Of a DNA stretch of 64,000 bases, positions 28,118 through 36,572 are shown piece by piece. The stretch comes from Lactobacillus gasseri ATCC 33323 = JCM 1131 (GTDB lineage Bacteria; Bacillota; Bacilli; Lactobacillales; Lactobacillaceae), in the NCBI RefSeq assembly GCF_000014425.1, contig NC_008530.1, forward strand, positions 1,426,001-1,490,000, read 5' to 3'. Below the pieces are notes generated by a model. It was not told the origin of the DNA, made no database searches, and saw only the letters and a list, made by a program, of their open reading frames with translations. A program made the translations under genes and the position numbers. Numbering within the stretch: position 1 is the first letter of the stretch; every line of letters begins with the position of its first letter.

Positions 28118-30029
28118 CTAGTACCTCTTGATTAACGTAACTTTACTGTCTAACTGCTTAAGACCATTTTCCAGTTCACGTAATTCAGCAACGTTAAATG
28201 AATAGCCAAAAAGAACTACGGATTGAACTTCTAATTGGTGTGTGCCAAGCTGGTTCAGCAACTCTTTAGTCTGGTCGGCACCCCATCCCTCATTGATTAA
28301 GTAAAGTCTGTTATCTTCAACTTTATGTGCAGTGTAGTTGCCAAATTTTACATCCTGCACATCAGCATCAAATGCATAACCATCTTTAGCTAACCAAGTA
28401 GTTAAAATTGTTTCTTCACCGCTAGCATCCCCATCAATGTTCAATGCTTGGCTAGAAAACCCATCAACCATATTGGTAAATAAATTAGTGTTATTTGGAT
28501 CGAAGTCATCAATGTCTTCGAGAGTTTGCTTAACAGGTTTCACTACCCGGTAGTGCTTAAAACTACCATCAAAGTCTTCTGGCAAAGTTAATTCATTATC
28601 TTCACGAATCTTTTTGGCAGCACGACGAATACGCTCACGTGAAATCTGATCAATGGATCTGAAGCCAGCGTCATATGCAGTTTTACCACCCTTAGTTGGT
28701 ACTTCTTTGCCATCTTTGTTAGTATGGTAAGTTTGTTCAGGAAGCTGCACCATAATGAATCTACGATGGCCGTCATCTTCGGCATTGAGTTGCATAACTG
28801 CATCAGCGGTTGTGGAGGAGCCAGCGAAAAAGTCCATTACAGTTGCATATTTGTTGCCTCCAATTCTAACTAACATTTTTATTAATGATGTTGGTTTTGG
28901 AAAATTAAAATATCTTTTACCAAAAAGCTCTTGTACCTCATTACTTCCTCTTTGATTAGTTCCATATTCTATCCCCCCAAAAATCATTAGGAATCTGCCC
29001 CTTATTAAGCATATCTTTTAGATAAATCTTTCGTCGAGGCGAACCACCATTCTTTTCGGGCCAGTGAATGAGGTCTTTCTTTTTTAATTCTATAAACTCA
29101 TTTTCAGGTATTAGCCATGGACCCTTAGCTATATCTCCACTTGGTGTTCTTACATCATAATTAAAACGACCCCGAACAGGTTCTCTTAGACGTCCCCTAC
29201 CGTAATATCCACGTTTGTCATGATATTTATAATCTTTCTTTGCTTTTTCAGATAAGGGCAAATGTCCAATTTTAAAGGTATCTGACTTAGAGTAAACAAG
29301 TATATACTCTTTTACTTTAGCTAAAGAGCCAATATTTGATTGACCATCCTGACGTCTCCACGCAATATTCGCAACAAAATTATTTTCGCCAAAAATTTCA
29401 TCACAAATTTCTTTCAAATTCGTGCTTTCATTATCGTCAATGGAAATAAATATTACACCTGAATTAGCTAAAAATCTCTTAGCTAGTATCAATCTTGGGT
29501 ACATAAATGTAAGCCAAGCGGAATGACTAGATTTCCCTTGGATGCTTTTAAGACGCTCAACTTGGTCATCGTCTAAGCCAAACATATCTTTCAATTTCTC
29601 ATCACTATATTCAAAAGAATCGGGATAAACAAAGCCATCGCTACCAGTGTTATACGGTGGATCAATGTAAATAACATCAATCTTGTTTTGATAATTGTTC
29701 TGCAAATGACGCAGCACTTCTAAGTTATCGCCGGTGAAAAAGAGATTCTTACTATCTTTTCCTTCACCTTGATTTTGCTTTTCATCGGGTACAATTACAG
29801 TACTCGGCATTTCACCTGCCTGGCGACGTGCATAGTCTTTACCGATAAAGTCTAATTGATATCCTTCGCTCAGCTCATTCACATTTTTGTCTTTCAATTG
29901 GTCCTTGAACTTATCAAGATCAAAAGATCCTTCTTTGGTAAAAAATTCGGGCAACTTTTCTTTCAGTTCATTTAAGAAAGCTGTGTTTGGCTGTACAGTT
30001 TCATTGTATTTTTCATTATCTGTTTGCAT
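28118..30029 (-). pseudogene. mod: Type III DNA methyltransferase Mod, frameshifted at a G6 tract
   Basis: Two overlapping frames together make one beta-class N6-adenine methyltransferase of about 636 residues. The upstream frame (30029-28956) holds the DPPYNTGSDGF catalytic motif (about residue 125) and the target-recognition region. The downstream frame (28987-28118) holds the SAM motif MDFFAGSSTTADAV. The frames join at NDFWG|IEYGTNQRG over a run of six G residues (minus strand of 28973-28978); five G would keep the frame. The N-terminus has a good GGAGAAT ribosome binding site. This may be a phase-OFF state of a slippage-prone tract, a fixed mutation or a sequencing error. Res is intact. 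Confidence 0.85.
28973..28978 (-). repeat. G6 homopolymer causing +1 frameshift in mod
   Basis: Six G residues on the coding strand directly follow TTTTT. One G fewer restores the Mod reading frame exactly at the junction between target-recognition region and SAM domain. Confidence 0.8.
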
Positions 30030-30032
30030 TAA

Positions 30033-30281
30033 TTATTCTCCTGTGTTGATGCGTTCTGTTTCACAAATATCGGCAAGGTTACAATTTAACCCTGAGCATA
30101 TCTTCATTAAAAGATCTGTAGTAACGTTGGCATTTTTTCCTAGCTTAGCAATAGATGCTGCACTAATATCACATTGTTTTTGCAAATCCTTTTTTTGCAT
30201 GCCTCTGTCAATTAGTAACTTCCATAATTTTTTGTAGCTCATCTTATAGTTGATTTTTAACTTAGTTTGATTGTTGTTCAT
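30033..30281 (-). CDS. XRE/Cro-type helix-turn-helix regulator
   Basis: This protein of about 82 residues has an XRE fold: MSYKKLWKLLIDRGMQKKDL, the recognition helix ISAASIAKLGKN and TTDLLMKICSGL. I place the start at the ATG at 30281, which overlaps the end of the ABC-ATPase gene. It sits between the ABC-type module and mod, 3 nt before the mod start, and may restrain expression of the restriction genes in the manner of controller proteins. An inverted repeat at 33426-33453 upstream of the operon is a possible operator. Confidence 0.85.
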   Translation of the reverse strand: MNNNQTKLKINYKMSYKKLWKLLIDRGMQKKDLQKQCDISAASIAKLGKNANVTTDLLMKICSGLNCNLADICETERINTGE

Positions 30282-31917
30282 TCCAAGATCTCCCAAATAA
30301 CTCTTTACCACCACGCTCTAATGTAAGAACAGTGTGCTTTTTTATAATTTGTTGTGCCTTGTCTGAAAGAAGATCAATAGTATCAATAGAAATGAAAACC
30401 TGTTTATTTTCCTTTCCATACATTTCAATGATCTTATCCTTGCGATCTATTTCAATGTTAGAGAACATCAAAGAATCATGAATAAAGAACGGTAATCTGG
30501 TTAACTCTAAGCATGCCTGATCAAAAAGAATTAGACCTTTAAATGAGGTACCTGTTCCTTGATCATTAATAGTTTCAAAGGAATAATTGTTAGCTTTCAA
30601 TTCAATATGGGGCGGCTGAAAAGAGGATGAACCACATATCTCTTCATTTAGCTTGGCCATTTTTTCATTTAGTAAGTGCTGAACTTCCGCAAGCTGAGTA
30701 TTCACAGTTGTTTTTAAAGCTTCATTTTGATCTTTTTGCGCTTCTTTAAGTTCTTTTTTCTTCTCATAATTTTTATTTTCGTCTTCCAACCTTTTAAGTT
30801 CAGCTTTTTTATCAGCATAGTCATTAAGAATAGCCGTTTGAACGTTAGGAGCTTGTTGATTTTTGATTTTTCTAGCTTCAGTTACTAGCTCGTTAATATG
30901 ATGATCAATTTCACTAATGTTTGTCTCTAGAGAATTCTTCTCTTTTTCAAATTCCTCTTTCAAAAACTTGGTAACTTGATGATGAAACTTGTCGATTTCT
31001 TCTATCCTGTTTAAATCAATGTCCGGGAAGAATTGTTGTAATTCTCGATAATTGCTTCTAAATTTACCAGGCCCAGCTTGCTCATTAGCCTTAACAACAT
31101 TAAGTCTACTAATATATGTATTCTTGCAGTCTCTCAGTTTTGATAAATTTTCTCTAATATTTCTAAGATGTTCGGCCTGTATTTCATCTAGATTCAATGT
31201 TCCTTCATTATTCTTTGATTCTAGATCAGATAGCTCATCTTTAAGTTCAGAAATTTTATCAACGTTTTCTTTGAACTGTTTTTTAGTATCTACTATTGGC
31301 ACATACTTAAACGCACCTGCATTTTTAAATACTTTATAGGCTTTATCAGCGTCACTTGCAGCTTTTTCCCTCGCCTCTATCGGAGAATATCTATCAAATA
31401 GCTTCAACAAACTATAAACCTGTTGCTTGCCCTGTTCCTGATTAACAGCTTGCAACGGTCTTCTTTCATTCACTGTTTGACGGTTATAAACCCGAATAAA
31501 TCTGCTAACAGCGTTTCTAAAAGATAATCCAGGCAGGTCCAAATTATATTTTTTAGATAAGAACTTTAAATATTCATCCCTTGTCATCCTTTTATCCGCT
31601 AAAGGCTTAAAATTTTCATCGCAGACATTGATGTTTTGAAAATCCTCAGTGGATCTTGAAAAATAGTAGTCTTTACCATTAAATTCAAAAATAAATTTGA
31701 TAGTATGCTGTCCAACATTCTTTTGAACGTCGCTATCCTTCTTTACGTAATCATTCCCTCCAAACACGAAATCTAAGATCATTAAAAAGGTAGATTTCCC
31801 TATTGAATTAGTTCCACCCTTTCCACCTAGTACAACATTTAGCCCTTTACCAAAATTTATTGGTCCTCGAACCTTTCCATCAATAATAAATTGATCACAA
31901 CTAATTTGCTTTAACAC
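30262..31917 (-). CDS. DUF2326-type SMC-like ABC ATPase (ABC three-component system)
   Basis: This 551-residue protein has a Walker A in GGTNSIGKSTFLMILD (about residue 36), a long coiled-coil middle (about 210-420), and a C-terminal DUF2326-like half with GTSFKGLILFDQACLEL and LPFFIHDS (Walker-B-equivalent region). Such ATPases are the core of the ABC-3C conflict systems defined from comparative genomics, where they sit with a small middle component and a third protein carrying an effector. That is exactly the gene order here. It overlaps both neighbours (17 and 20 nt). Confidence 0.85.
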   Translation of the reverse strand: MLKQISCDQFIIDGKVRGPINFGKGLNVVLGGKGGTNSIGKSTFLMILDFVFGGNDYVKKDSDVQKNVGQHTIKFIFEFNGKDYYFSRSTEDFQNINVCDENFKPLADKRMTRDEYLKFLSKKYNLDLPGLSFRNAVSRFIRVYNRQTVNERRPLQAVNQEQGKQQVYSLLKLFDRYSPIEAREKAASDADKAYKVFKNAGAFKYVPIVDTKKQFKENVDKISELKDELSDLESKNNEGTLNLDEIQAEHLRNIRENLSKLRDCKNTYISRLNVVKANEQAGPGKFRSNYRELQQFFPDIDLNRIEEIDKFHHQVTKFLKEEFEKEKNSLETNISEIDHHINELVTEARKIKNQQAPNVQTAILNDYADKKAELKRLEDENKNYEKKKELKEAQKDQNEALKTTVNTQLAEVQHLLNEKMAKLNEEICGSSSFQPPHIELKANNYSFETINDQGTGTSFKGLILFDQACLELTRLPFFIHDSLMFSNIEIDRKDKIIEMYGKENKQVFISIDTIDLLSDKAQQIIKKHTVLTLERGGKELFGRSWNEQQSN

Positions 31918-32128
31918 TGTGTATCACACCTGTCTCTTTATCAATGCGAATTTTACCCAAAGTAAATAAACAATCTAAGGACTCAACAAATTCGCCAACA
32001 TCATCAAAATATCTTTTTGTGGCTGCAAAAAGTTGTTGTGGATTCATAGCATCCTTATCTAAGGCTTTTAAAATTTTAGGTAGATTGGCTAGTGTACTCT
32101 CTTTATAATCAGTAACTTTACTGGGCAT
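31901..32128 (-). CDS. ABC-3C middle component
   Basis: This 75-residue protein starts at the ATG at 32128, overlapping the upstream gene by 11 nt. It looks like a small winged-helix fold (NPQQLFAATKRYFDDVGEFV, LFTLGKIRIDKETGVIHSV), the typical form of ABC-3C middle components that link ATPase and effector. Overlap on both sides implies stoichiometric production. The exact middle-component class is not decidable by eye. Confidence 0.75.
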   Translation of the reverse strand: MPSKVTDYKESTLANLPKILKALDKDAMNPQQLFAATKRYFDDVGEFVESLDCLFTLGKIRIDKETGVIHSVKAN

Positions 32129-33338
32129 TTTCAACTTCAAACACCTCACAATTTTGTACAAAGAAAGCAACTAAAATTCTCGCCGCTTCTATAAAATCAT
32201 TTTCCAAATGTTCTTTGTCAAGAATCCAATGAGCCAGATGATTAAACACTTCACTCTGACTTAATCCTTCTCGTTTAAATTTGATATATGCCAATTTAAT
32301 TGTTGTGGCCAGGTCATCAAAACTGAACGAGTTACCCTCCATACTTGAGAATTGATCTCTTATTTTGTTGTAGTAACCCATAACATAAAATTGAACAGCA
32401 CCTTGCAAAGGGTAGTCATTGTTAATCTTTTCTTCTATCTTATGCGCATCATAAGAAATGGAATTAGTAATCTTATCGGGCTTTATCTCTTTTAAGCCCT
32501 TTATAGCTTTGATTAAATTATCTTCTAAGGTTAACTGATTAAGTCCTTTGGCGAGTTTGTGTTCAATATCAATACGTCTTTTTTCATTAACTAAGGTTTG
32601 ATAATTCTTTAATGTTGGATTCTCGAGATAAAGATTTGCACAATTTAAGCACAAGGGAATTTTATTTTCCAAAGCATCTGAATTTTCAGGTGCTTTTTTT
32701 ATTTTGGAAAATTCTGCTTTACCTTCCATTGATAGATTGGCTGGAAAAATATGGACCACATCATATCCTGCAATTGCTTCAGTATCTCCATCAGTAATCA
32801 ATTCTCGTCCACATAGCGGACATTTAAATTGAACATCGTGAACTAACTTTAAGTAGGTAACATTCTTTTTATCATCTGCAATATCGGATTCAGTCACAGA
32901 ACTTTTTCCTTCCTTAAATTTTTCTAGGAAGGCTTTCATTATGTCAAAACATACTTTACCTAATGAAGCAGAAGTAACATTAAAACTTCTTTTTCTAAGT
33001 TCATCTCTAATACCTTTTTTTGCCCCAGGAGCTGCAAAAACAATTCTTTCAAAAAATCGATTTCCATCACTGATTCTTTTCAAGATATCTTTTGCATCTT
33101 TTTTTGGAATTTTTCTGGATCCAGAACAGTACTTGTTAATCGTGTCTGCTTCCTTATTATTTAACGGATTTAAATCTCCGTTTTCCGCTTTTTGGTCTTC
33201 CTCTTCTGTTTGCGGTTCACGGATCAACATATCAATTAAATTTTTAAGGAACTCTGGTCGGCCTTCTTTGTTGCTTTCTTTAGATTCTGGGTCAGCCAGG
33301 TAAGTCCACATTATGTCAAAGAAATCAGAAAATTCCAT
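32118..33338 (-). CDS. ABC-3C effector-side protein with HNH-like zinc motif
   Basis: This protein of about 406 residues has a central HNH-like region: FKCPLCGREL, AGYDVVHIFPANL and IPLCLNCANLY (about 170-245), giving two Cys pairs and the DVVHIFP stretch where HNH nucleases carry Asp-His. The C-terminal 100 residues (FNHLAHWILDKE) resemble the C-terminal domains of ABC-3C partner proteins. It is the first gene of the 11.7-kb operon; a GTG nine bases upstream (33347) is an alternative start. I infer that this protein delivers the toxic or nucleolytic activity of the module. Confidence 0.7.
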   Translation of the reverse strand: MEFSDFFDIMWTYLADPESKESNKEGRPEFLKNLIDMLIREPQTEEEDQKAENGDLNPLNNKEADTINKYCSGSRKIPKKDAKDILKRISDGNRFFERIVFAAPGAKKGIRDELRKRSFNVTSASLGKVCFDIMKAFLEKFKEGKSSVTESDIADDKKNVTYLKLVHDVQFKCPLCGRELITDGDTEAIAGYDVVHIFPANLSMEGKAEFSKIKKAPENSDALENKIPLCLNCANLYLENPTLKNYQTLVNEKRRIDIEHKLAKGLNQLTLEDNLIKAIKGLKEIKPDKITNSISYDAHKIEEKINNDYPLQGAVQFYVMGYYNKIRDQFSSMEGNSFSFDDLATTIKLAYIKFKREGLSQSEVFNHLAHWILDKEHLENDFIEAARILVAFFVQNCEVFEVENAQ

Positions 33339-33357
33339 ATTAATCACACTCTACTTT

Positions 33358-33453
33358 CGGACAAAAAATGCCCGATTTTGTCTCAAACTGTCCGGGGTCA
33401 AATTCTTGTTTCCAATATACTAATTGTGAATTAAAGATAATGATTCAATTCAC
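33358..33453. promoter_or_regulatory. Intergenic control region of the defence operon
   Basis: Two inverted repeats lie upstream of the minus-strand operon: CGGACA/TGTCCG (33358-33363 with 33389-33394) and GTGAATT/AATTCAC (33426-33432 with 33447-33453). The second is a plausible operator for the XRE protein. I could not assign a convincing -35/-10 pair. Confidence 0.4.
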
Positions 33454-33524
33454 TATTTAAGTATACCGTTTACATATGCGTTTCTCAATATTATTTAGGC
33501 GATCGTGAATTTTATCTATTTAAT

Positions 33525-33711
33525 TCAGCATGCATCGTCAAGCTAACGATGTTCCAGCATGCTTACCAAATTGAATACTTTAACTGCAACCAGCCACTGG
33601 AAGGTTTGCTGCAGTCCCGAAACGAATAAGTTTCGGACTGTTTTGCACACTACCAGTGGCTCTTTTTGTCCTTTGCCTTCGTTTCGGGAGACCGGAATGG
33701 AGGTTTTATTA
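33525..33711 (+). promoter_or_regulatory. Structured leader with possible attenuator ahead of the sigma-like gene
   Basis: The RNA can form a CATCGT/ACGATG hairpin framed by GCATGC repeats (33528-33562). It can then form a composite hairpin closed by AGCCACTGG (33592-33600) and CCAGTGGCT (33653-33661) followed by TTTTT, with an inner stem CAGTCC(C)GAAAC/GTTTCGGACTG. The inner arm CCCGAAAC (33616-33623) can pair perfectly and alternatively with GTTTCGGG at 33681-33688. That gives two exclusive folds, as in an attenuator. Confidence 0.55.
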
Positions 33712-34230
33712 ATGAAAACAGATAACAGTGAGTATGAATTAATCGGTGAAAAGGACGGCAAGTTAATCGTTAGGGTAAAGCACATGGGAAATCAGGTAAC
33801 TACAATTACCAAAGCGCAGGGAAATATTGTATTTGACTTTAATCATGATCAATACAATTCAGATCATCGAAATGAAAGGCATCAAGATAAGTTCTTTGCT
33901 ACCTCATTAGAAGATCCCGACATTAATGCAATCGATACGTTAGCGGATAGGTATTCTATGGAAATCACGTCTGTTTACGGGAAAGATCATTTGTTAGATA
34001 TGTTAATTAAAAATGAAGATAATCAACTCCGCCAACAATTAGCTAATCAATTACCAGATGCTTTAAAGACTTTAACTATCAAACAGCGGTATGCTGTCCT
34101 GAGCTACTACTGTCTGAAACTCAGAAAAAGGCAAATCGCCAACAATATGGGTATCAGTAATGTCATGGCTGGTAGACATGTTAAAGCTGGCTTAGCAAAG
34201 CTGCGCCAATTCTACGGGATCAAAAAGTAA
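33712..34230 (+). CDS. Sigma-70 region 4-like regulatory protein
   Basis: This 172-residue protein starts at the ATG at 33712 (GGAGG at 33700). The C-terminal half (LPDALKTLTIKQRYAVLSYY, KRQIANNMGISNVMAGRHVKAG) is a sigma-70 region 4 or RinA-type helix-turn-helix; the N-terminal half is unassigned. Such proteins open the early module of many Firmicute phage-like elements and probably activate it. Its leader contains a terminator-like hairpin. Confidence 0.75.
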   Translation: MKTDNSEYELIGEKDGKLIVRVKHMGNQVTTITKAQGNIVFDFNHDQYNSDHRNERHQDKFFATSLEDPDINAIDTLADRYSMEITSVYGKDHLLDMLIKNEDNQLRQQLANQLPDALKTLTIKQRYAVLSYYCLKLRKRQIANNMGISNVMAGRHVKAGLAKLRQFYGIKK

Positions 34231-34275
34231 TTAAGAAAAAGTGAGCCAGAGATGGTTCACTTTTTTTCTTCTCCT
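34231..34275 (+). terminator. Terminator after the sigma-like gene
   Basis: AAAAAGTGAGCCA and TGGTTCACTTTTTTTC pair around GAGA and end in a T-run. Confidence 0.75.
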
Positions 34276-34327
34276 GGCAAATAGATGTGAGGAATGACCC
34301 ACACAGTGATTTGAAAGGAGATAAAAG

Positions 34328-34528
34328 ATGACGAATAAAGTGTCAATTAAGCTTACCAACCATCCTCAAGATGGCATTGTCAGCATGCGCAACGTCACGA
34401 TCCGTGAACGATTGCTCCGTTTACTACTCGGTAAACCACATCACTTGATGGTGATCACACCTGGCAAGGATGTTCAACAGTTACAGATTAACGAAGTAAA
34501 GGAGGATTCCTATGAGCGCAATGAATGA
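34328..34528 (+). CDS. Hypothetical phage-element protein
   Basis: This 66-residue basic protein (NVTIRERLLRLLLGKPHHLMV) is of unknown function. GAAAGGAG lies just upstream of the ATG, and its end overlaps the next gene by 17 nt. It appears to belong to the replication-module operon. Confidence 0.6.
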   Translation: MTNKVSIKLTNHPQDGIVSMRNVTIRERLLRLLLGKPHHLMVITPGKDVQQLQINEVKEDSYERNE

Positions 34529-34829
34529 TCTTGATTTAAAACTCAAGGAAGCTGAGAACCTGATCGATCAAACCAAAGAAGCTATTCTATCCCTTCATGA
34601 ATTGCTATCAAGCAATCAAAATGGAGAGCAATGTAATGATGAGCAGCCAAAGCGCGATCCAATAAAAGATAAAGTAACTGTCCGCAAGATGCTAGCAAAG
34701 AAGAGTGCCGAAGGCTACACCACCCAAGTGAAAGCCTTGCTGCATAAGTTTGGTGCCGAAAAGCTCTCTGACGTGGACCCCAAGGATTACGAGAACCTCT
34801 ACTATAGTGCGGAGGGGTTAGGACAATGA
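34512..34829 (+). CDS. Hypothetical phage-element protein
   Basis: This 105-residue protein has a helical N-terminus (LKEAENLIDQTKEAILSLHE) and a C-terminal region (AEGYTTQVKALLHKFGAEKL) resembling small rRNA biogenesis/phage protein folds. I do not recognise the family with certainty. AAAGGAGGA precedes the ATG; the stop overlaps the DUF2800 start by 4 nt. Confidence 0.65.
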   Translation: MSAMNDLDLKLKEAENLIDQTKEAILSLHELLSSNQNGEQCNDEQPKRDPIKDKVTVRKMLAKKSAEGYTTQVKALLHKFGAEKLSDVDPKDYENLYYSAEGLGQ

Positions 34830-35965
34830 GTTCACCAAAACATCACGCTTTGCTATCAGCTTCTAGTGCCAACCGTTGGTTAAGTGCTCCGCCACTCCCA
34901 CGATTGGAACAATATTTTCCGCACTCCACTTCCAATGCTGCCGCCGAAGGAACGGCTGCTCATGCTTTGGGAGAGTATAAGATTCATCGACTGCTTGGTG
35001 ATAAGTTCAAACGCCCATCTTCTGACTACCAATCTGATGAGATGGAGAGTCTGACTGACGATTATGCCAGCTACGTCATGGAACAATACGAACAAGCAAA
35101 AGAATACGCACCTGACGCCACCATCCGCGTAGAACAGAAACTGGACTTCTCTCAATATGTTCCTGAAGGCTTCGGCACTGGCGACTGTGTGATTGCTTCT
35201 GACCACCTACTTCATATTATCGACTTCAAATATGGGAAAGGTGTCCGAGTGGAAGCCAAGAATAATCCACAGATGAAGCTCTACGCCATTGGTGCCCTAG
35301 AAATGTTCGGTAACTTGTACAACGTTGACGAAATCAAAATTATAATTTTTCAACCTCGCATGGCCAATATTAGTACTTGGAGGATTGATGCCAAGCAGCT
35401 CATGCACTGGGCTAACACCGAACTCAAGCAAAAGGCCGAATTAGCTTTTGCTGGCAAAGGTACTATTCGTTATGGTCCCTGGTGTCAATTCTCTGCTTGC
35501 AACGCAGTGCTACGTGCCCGATATGACTACCACCATAAACTTACTCGTTTTCAGCTTTGCTCTCCCAATCTGTTAACGGACAAAGAAGTTACTGAGGTTC
35601 TGGAACATATCGATGACTTAAACCGCTGGGCTCACGAAGTTAAAGATTACGCTGCTGATTTAGCCATCAACCATGGCAAGCAGTGGCCAGGTTACAAAAT
35701 CGTCGAAGGTCGATCCGTCCGACACTATAAGAATGAAGCAGCTGTAGCAAAAATTGCTGAAGCTAATGGCTATCACAATATTTACCAAAAGAAGCTACTG
35801 CCAATTACAAAGTTAGAAAAACAGCTCGGCAAGAAGAAATTTACCGAACTGTTCAGTCAGGAAATTGTTAAGCCCGCGGGTAAACCAACCCTAGTACCAA
35901 ATTCTGATCGGCGCCAGGGTATTGGTAAATCAAACCCCAAGGATGAATTTAAGGAGGAAAAATAA
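34826..35965 (+). CDS. DUF2800 phage protein (RecB/Cas4-like nuclease fold)
   Basis: This 379-residue protein begins with SPKHHALLSASSANRWLSAPP, the typical DUF2800 opening. It has a PD-(D/E)XK-like core, with GDCVIASDHLLHIIDFKYGKG supplying the Asp and D-x-K residues. The family is found in phage replication modules next to DUF2815 and a family A polymerase, as here, and is thought to process DNA ends during replication or recombination. A Cys for an iron-sulphur cluster is not clearly present. Confidence 0.85.
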   Translation: MSSPKHHALLSASSANRWLSAPPLPRLEQYFPHSTSNAAAEGTAAHALGEYKIHRLLGDKFKRPSSDYQSDEMESLTDDYASYVMEQYEQAKEYAPDATIRVEQKLDFSQYVPEGFGTGDCVIASDHLLHIIDFKYGKGVRVEAKNNPQMKLYAIGALEMFGNLYNVDEIKIIIFQPRMANISTWRIDAKQLMHWANTELKQKAELAFAGKGTIRYGPWCQFSACNAVLRARYDYHHKLTRFQLCSPNLLTDKEVTEVLEHIDDLNRWAHEVKDYAADLAINHGKQWPGYKIVEGRSVRHYKNEAAVAKIAEANGYHNIYQKKLLPITKLEKQLGKKKFTELFSQEIVKPAGKPTLVPNSDRRQGIGKSNPKDEFKEEK

Positions 35966-35966
35966 T

Positions 35967-36518
35967 ATGTCACAACAAACTAAGATCGTTACTGGTATTA
36001 ACACTCGTCTTTCTTACGCCAACATCTGGGAACCAAAGTCCATTAATGGCGGTAAAGAAAAATACTCAGTCAGTCTGATCATCCCTAAGTCAGATCAGAA
36101 AACAATTACTGCCATTGAGAAAGCCATCGATGCTGCCATCCAAGAAGGCATTGGAAAGTTTGGTGGCAAGAAACCTAACAAAGCTACTCTGAAGCTTCCA
36201 CTTCGCGACGGTGACGTTGAACGCGATGATGCTGCCTACCAAGATAGTTACTTTATCAACGCTAATTCAATTACGGCTCCCCAAATTGTAGACAAGCATG
36301 TCCAACCAATTCTTGATCGCAACGAAGTTTACAGTGGCTGCTACGCTCGCGTTTCCATTAACTTCTATGCTTTTAACACCAACGGTAATCGAGGCATCGC
36401 CTGTGGTCTTGGTAACATTCAAAAGATTCGCGATGGTGAACCACTAGGTGGACATGCTAGTGCTAGCAATGACTTCACTGCCATTGATGATAGTAGCGAC
36501 GATGATTTCTTAGCTTAA
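35967..36518 (+). CDS. DUF2815 phage protein (SSB-like)
   Basis: This 183-residue protein starts at the ATG at 35967, after AAGGAGGAAAA; the frame is open further upstream without a binding site. The core TRLSYANIWEPKSINGGKEK followed by YSVSLIIPKSD and the acidic C-terminal tail ending in DDSSDDDFLA resemble single-stranded DNA-binding proteins that recruit partners with an acidic tip. It is paired with DUF2800 upstream and polymerase downstream; a replication role is inferred. Confidence 0.85.
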   Translation: MSQQTKIVTGINTRLSYANIWEPKSINGGKEKYSVSLIIPKSDQKTITAIEKAIDAAIQEGIGKFGGKKPNKATLKLPLRDGDVERDDAAYQDSYFINANSITAPQIVDKHVQPILDRNEVYSGCYARVSINFYAFNTNGNRGIACGLGNIQKIRDGEPLGGHASASNDFTAIDDSSDDDFLA

Positions 36519-36525
36519 ATCAGAA

Positions 36526-36558
36526 AACGGGTAGTCACTTTGGCTACCCATTTTTTGT
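36526..36558 (+). terminator. Terminator after DUF2815 gene
   Basis: GGGTAG and CTACCC pair and are followed by ATTTTTTG. Confidence 0.75.
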
Positions 36559-36572
36559 AGAAAGGATTCCTA

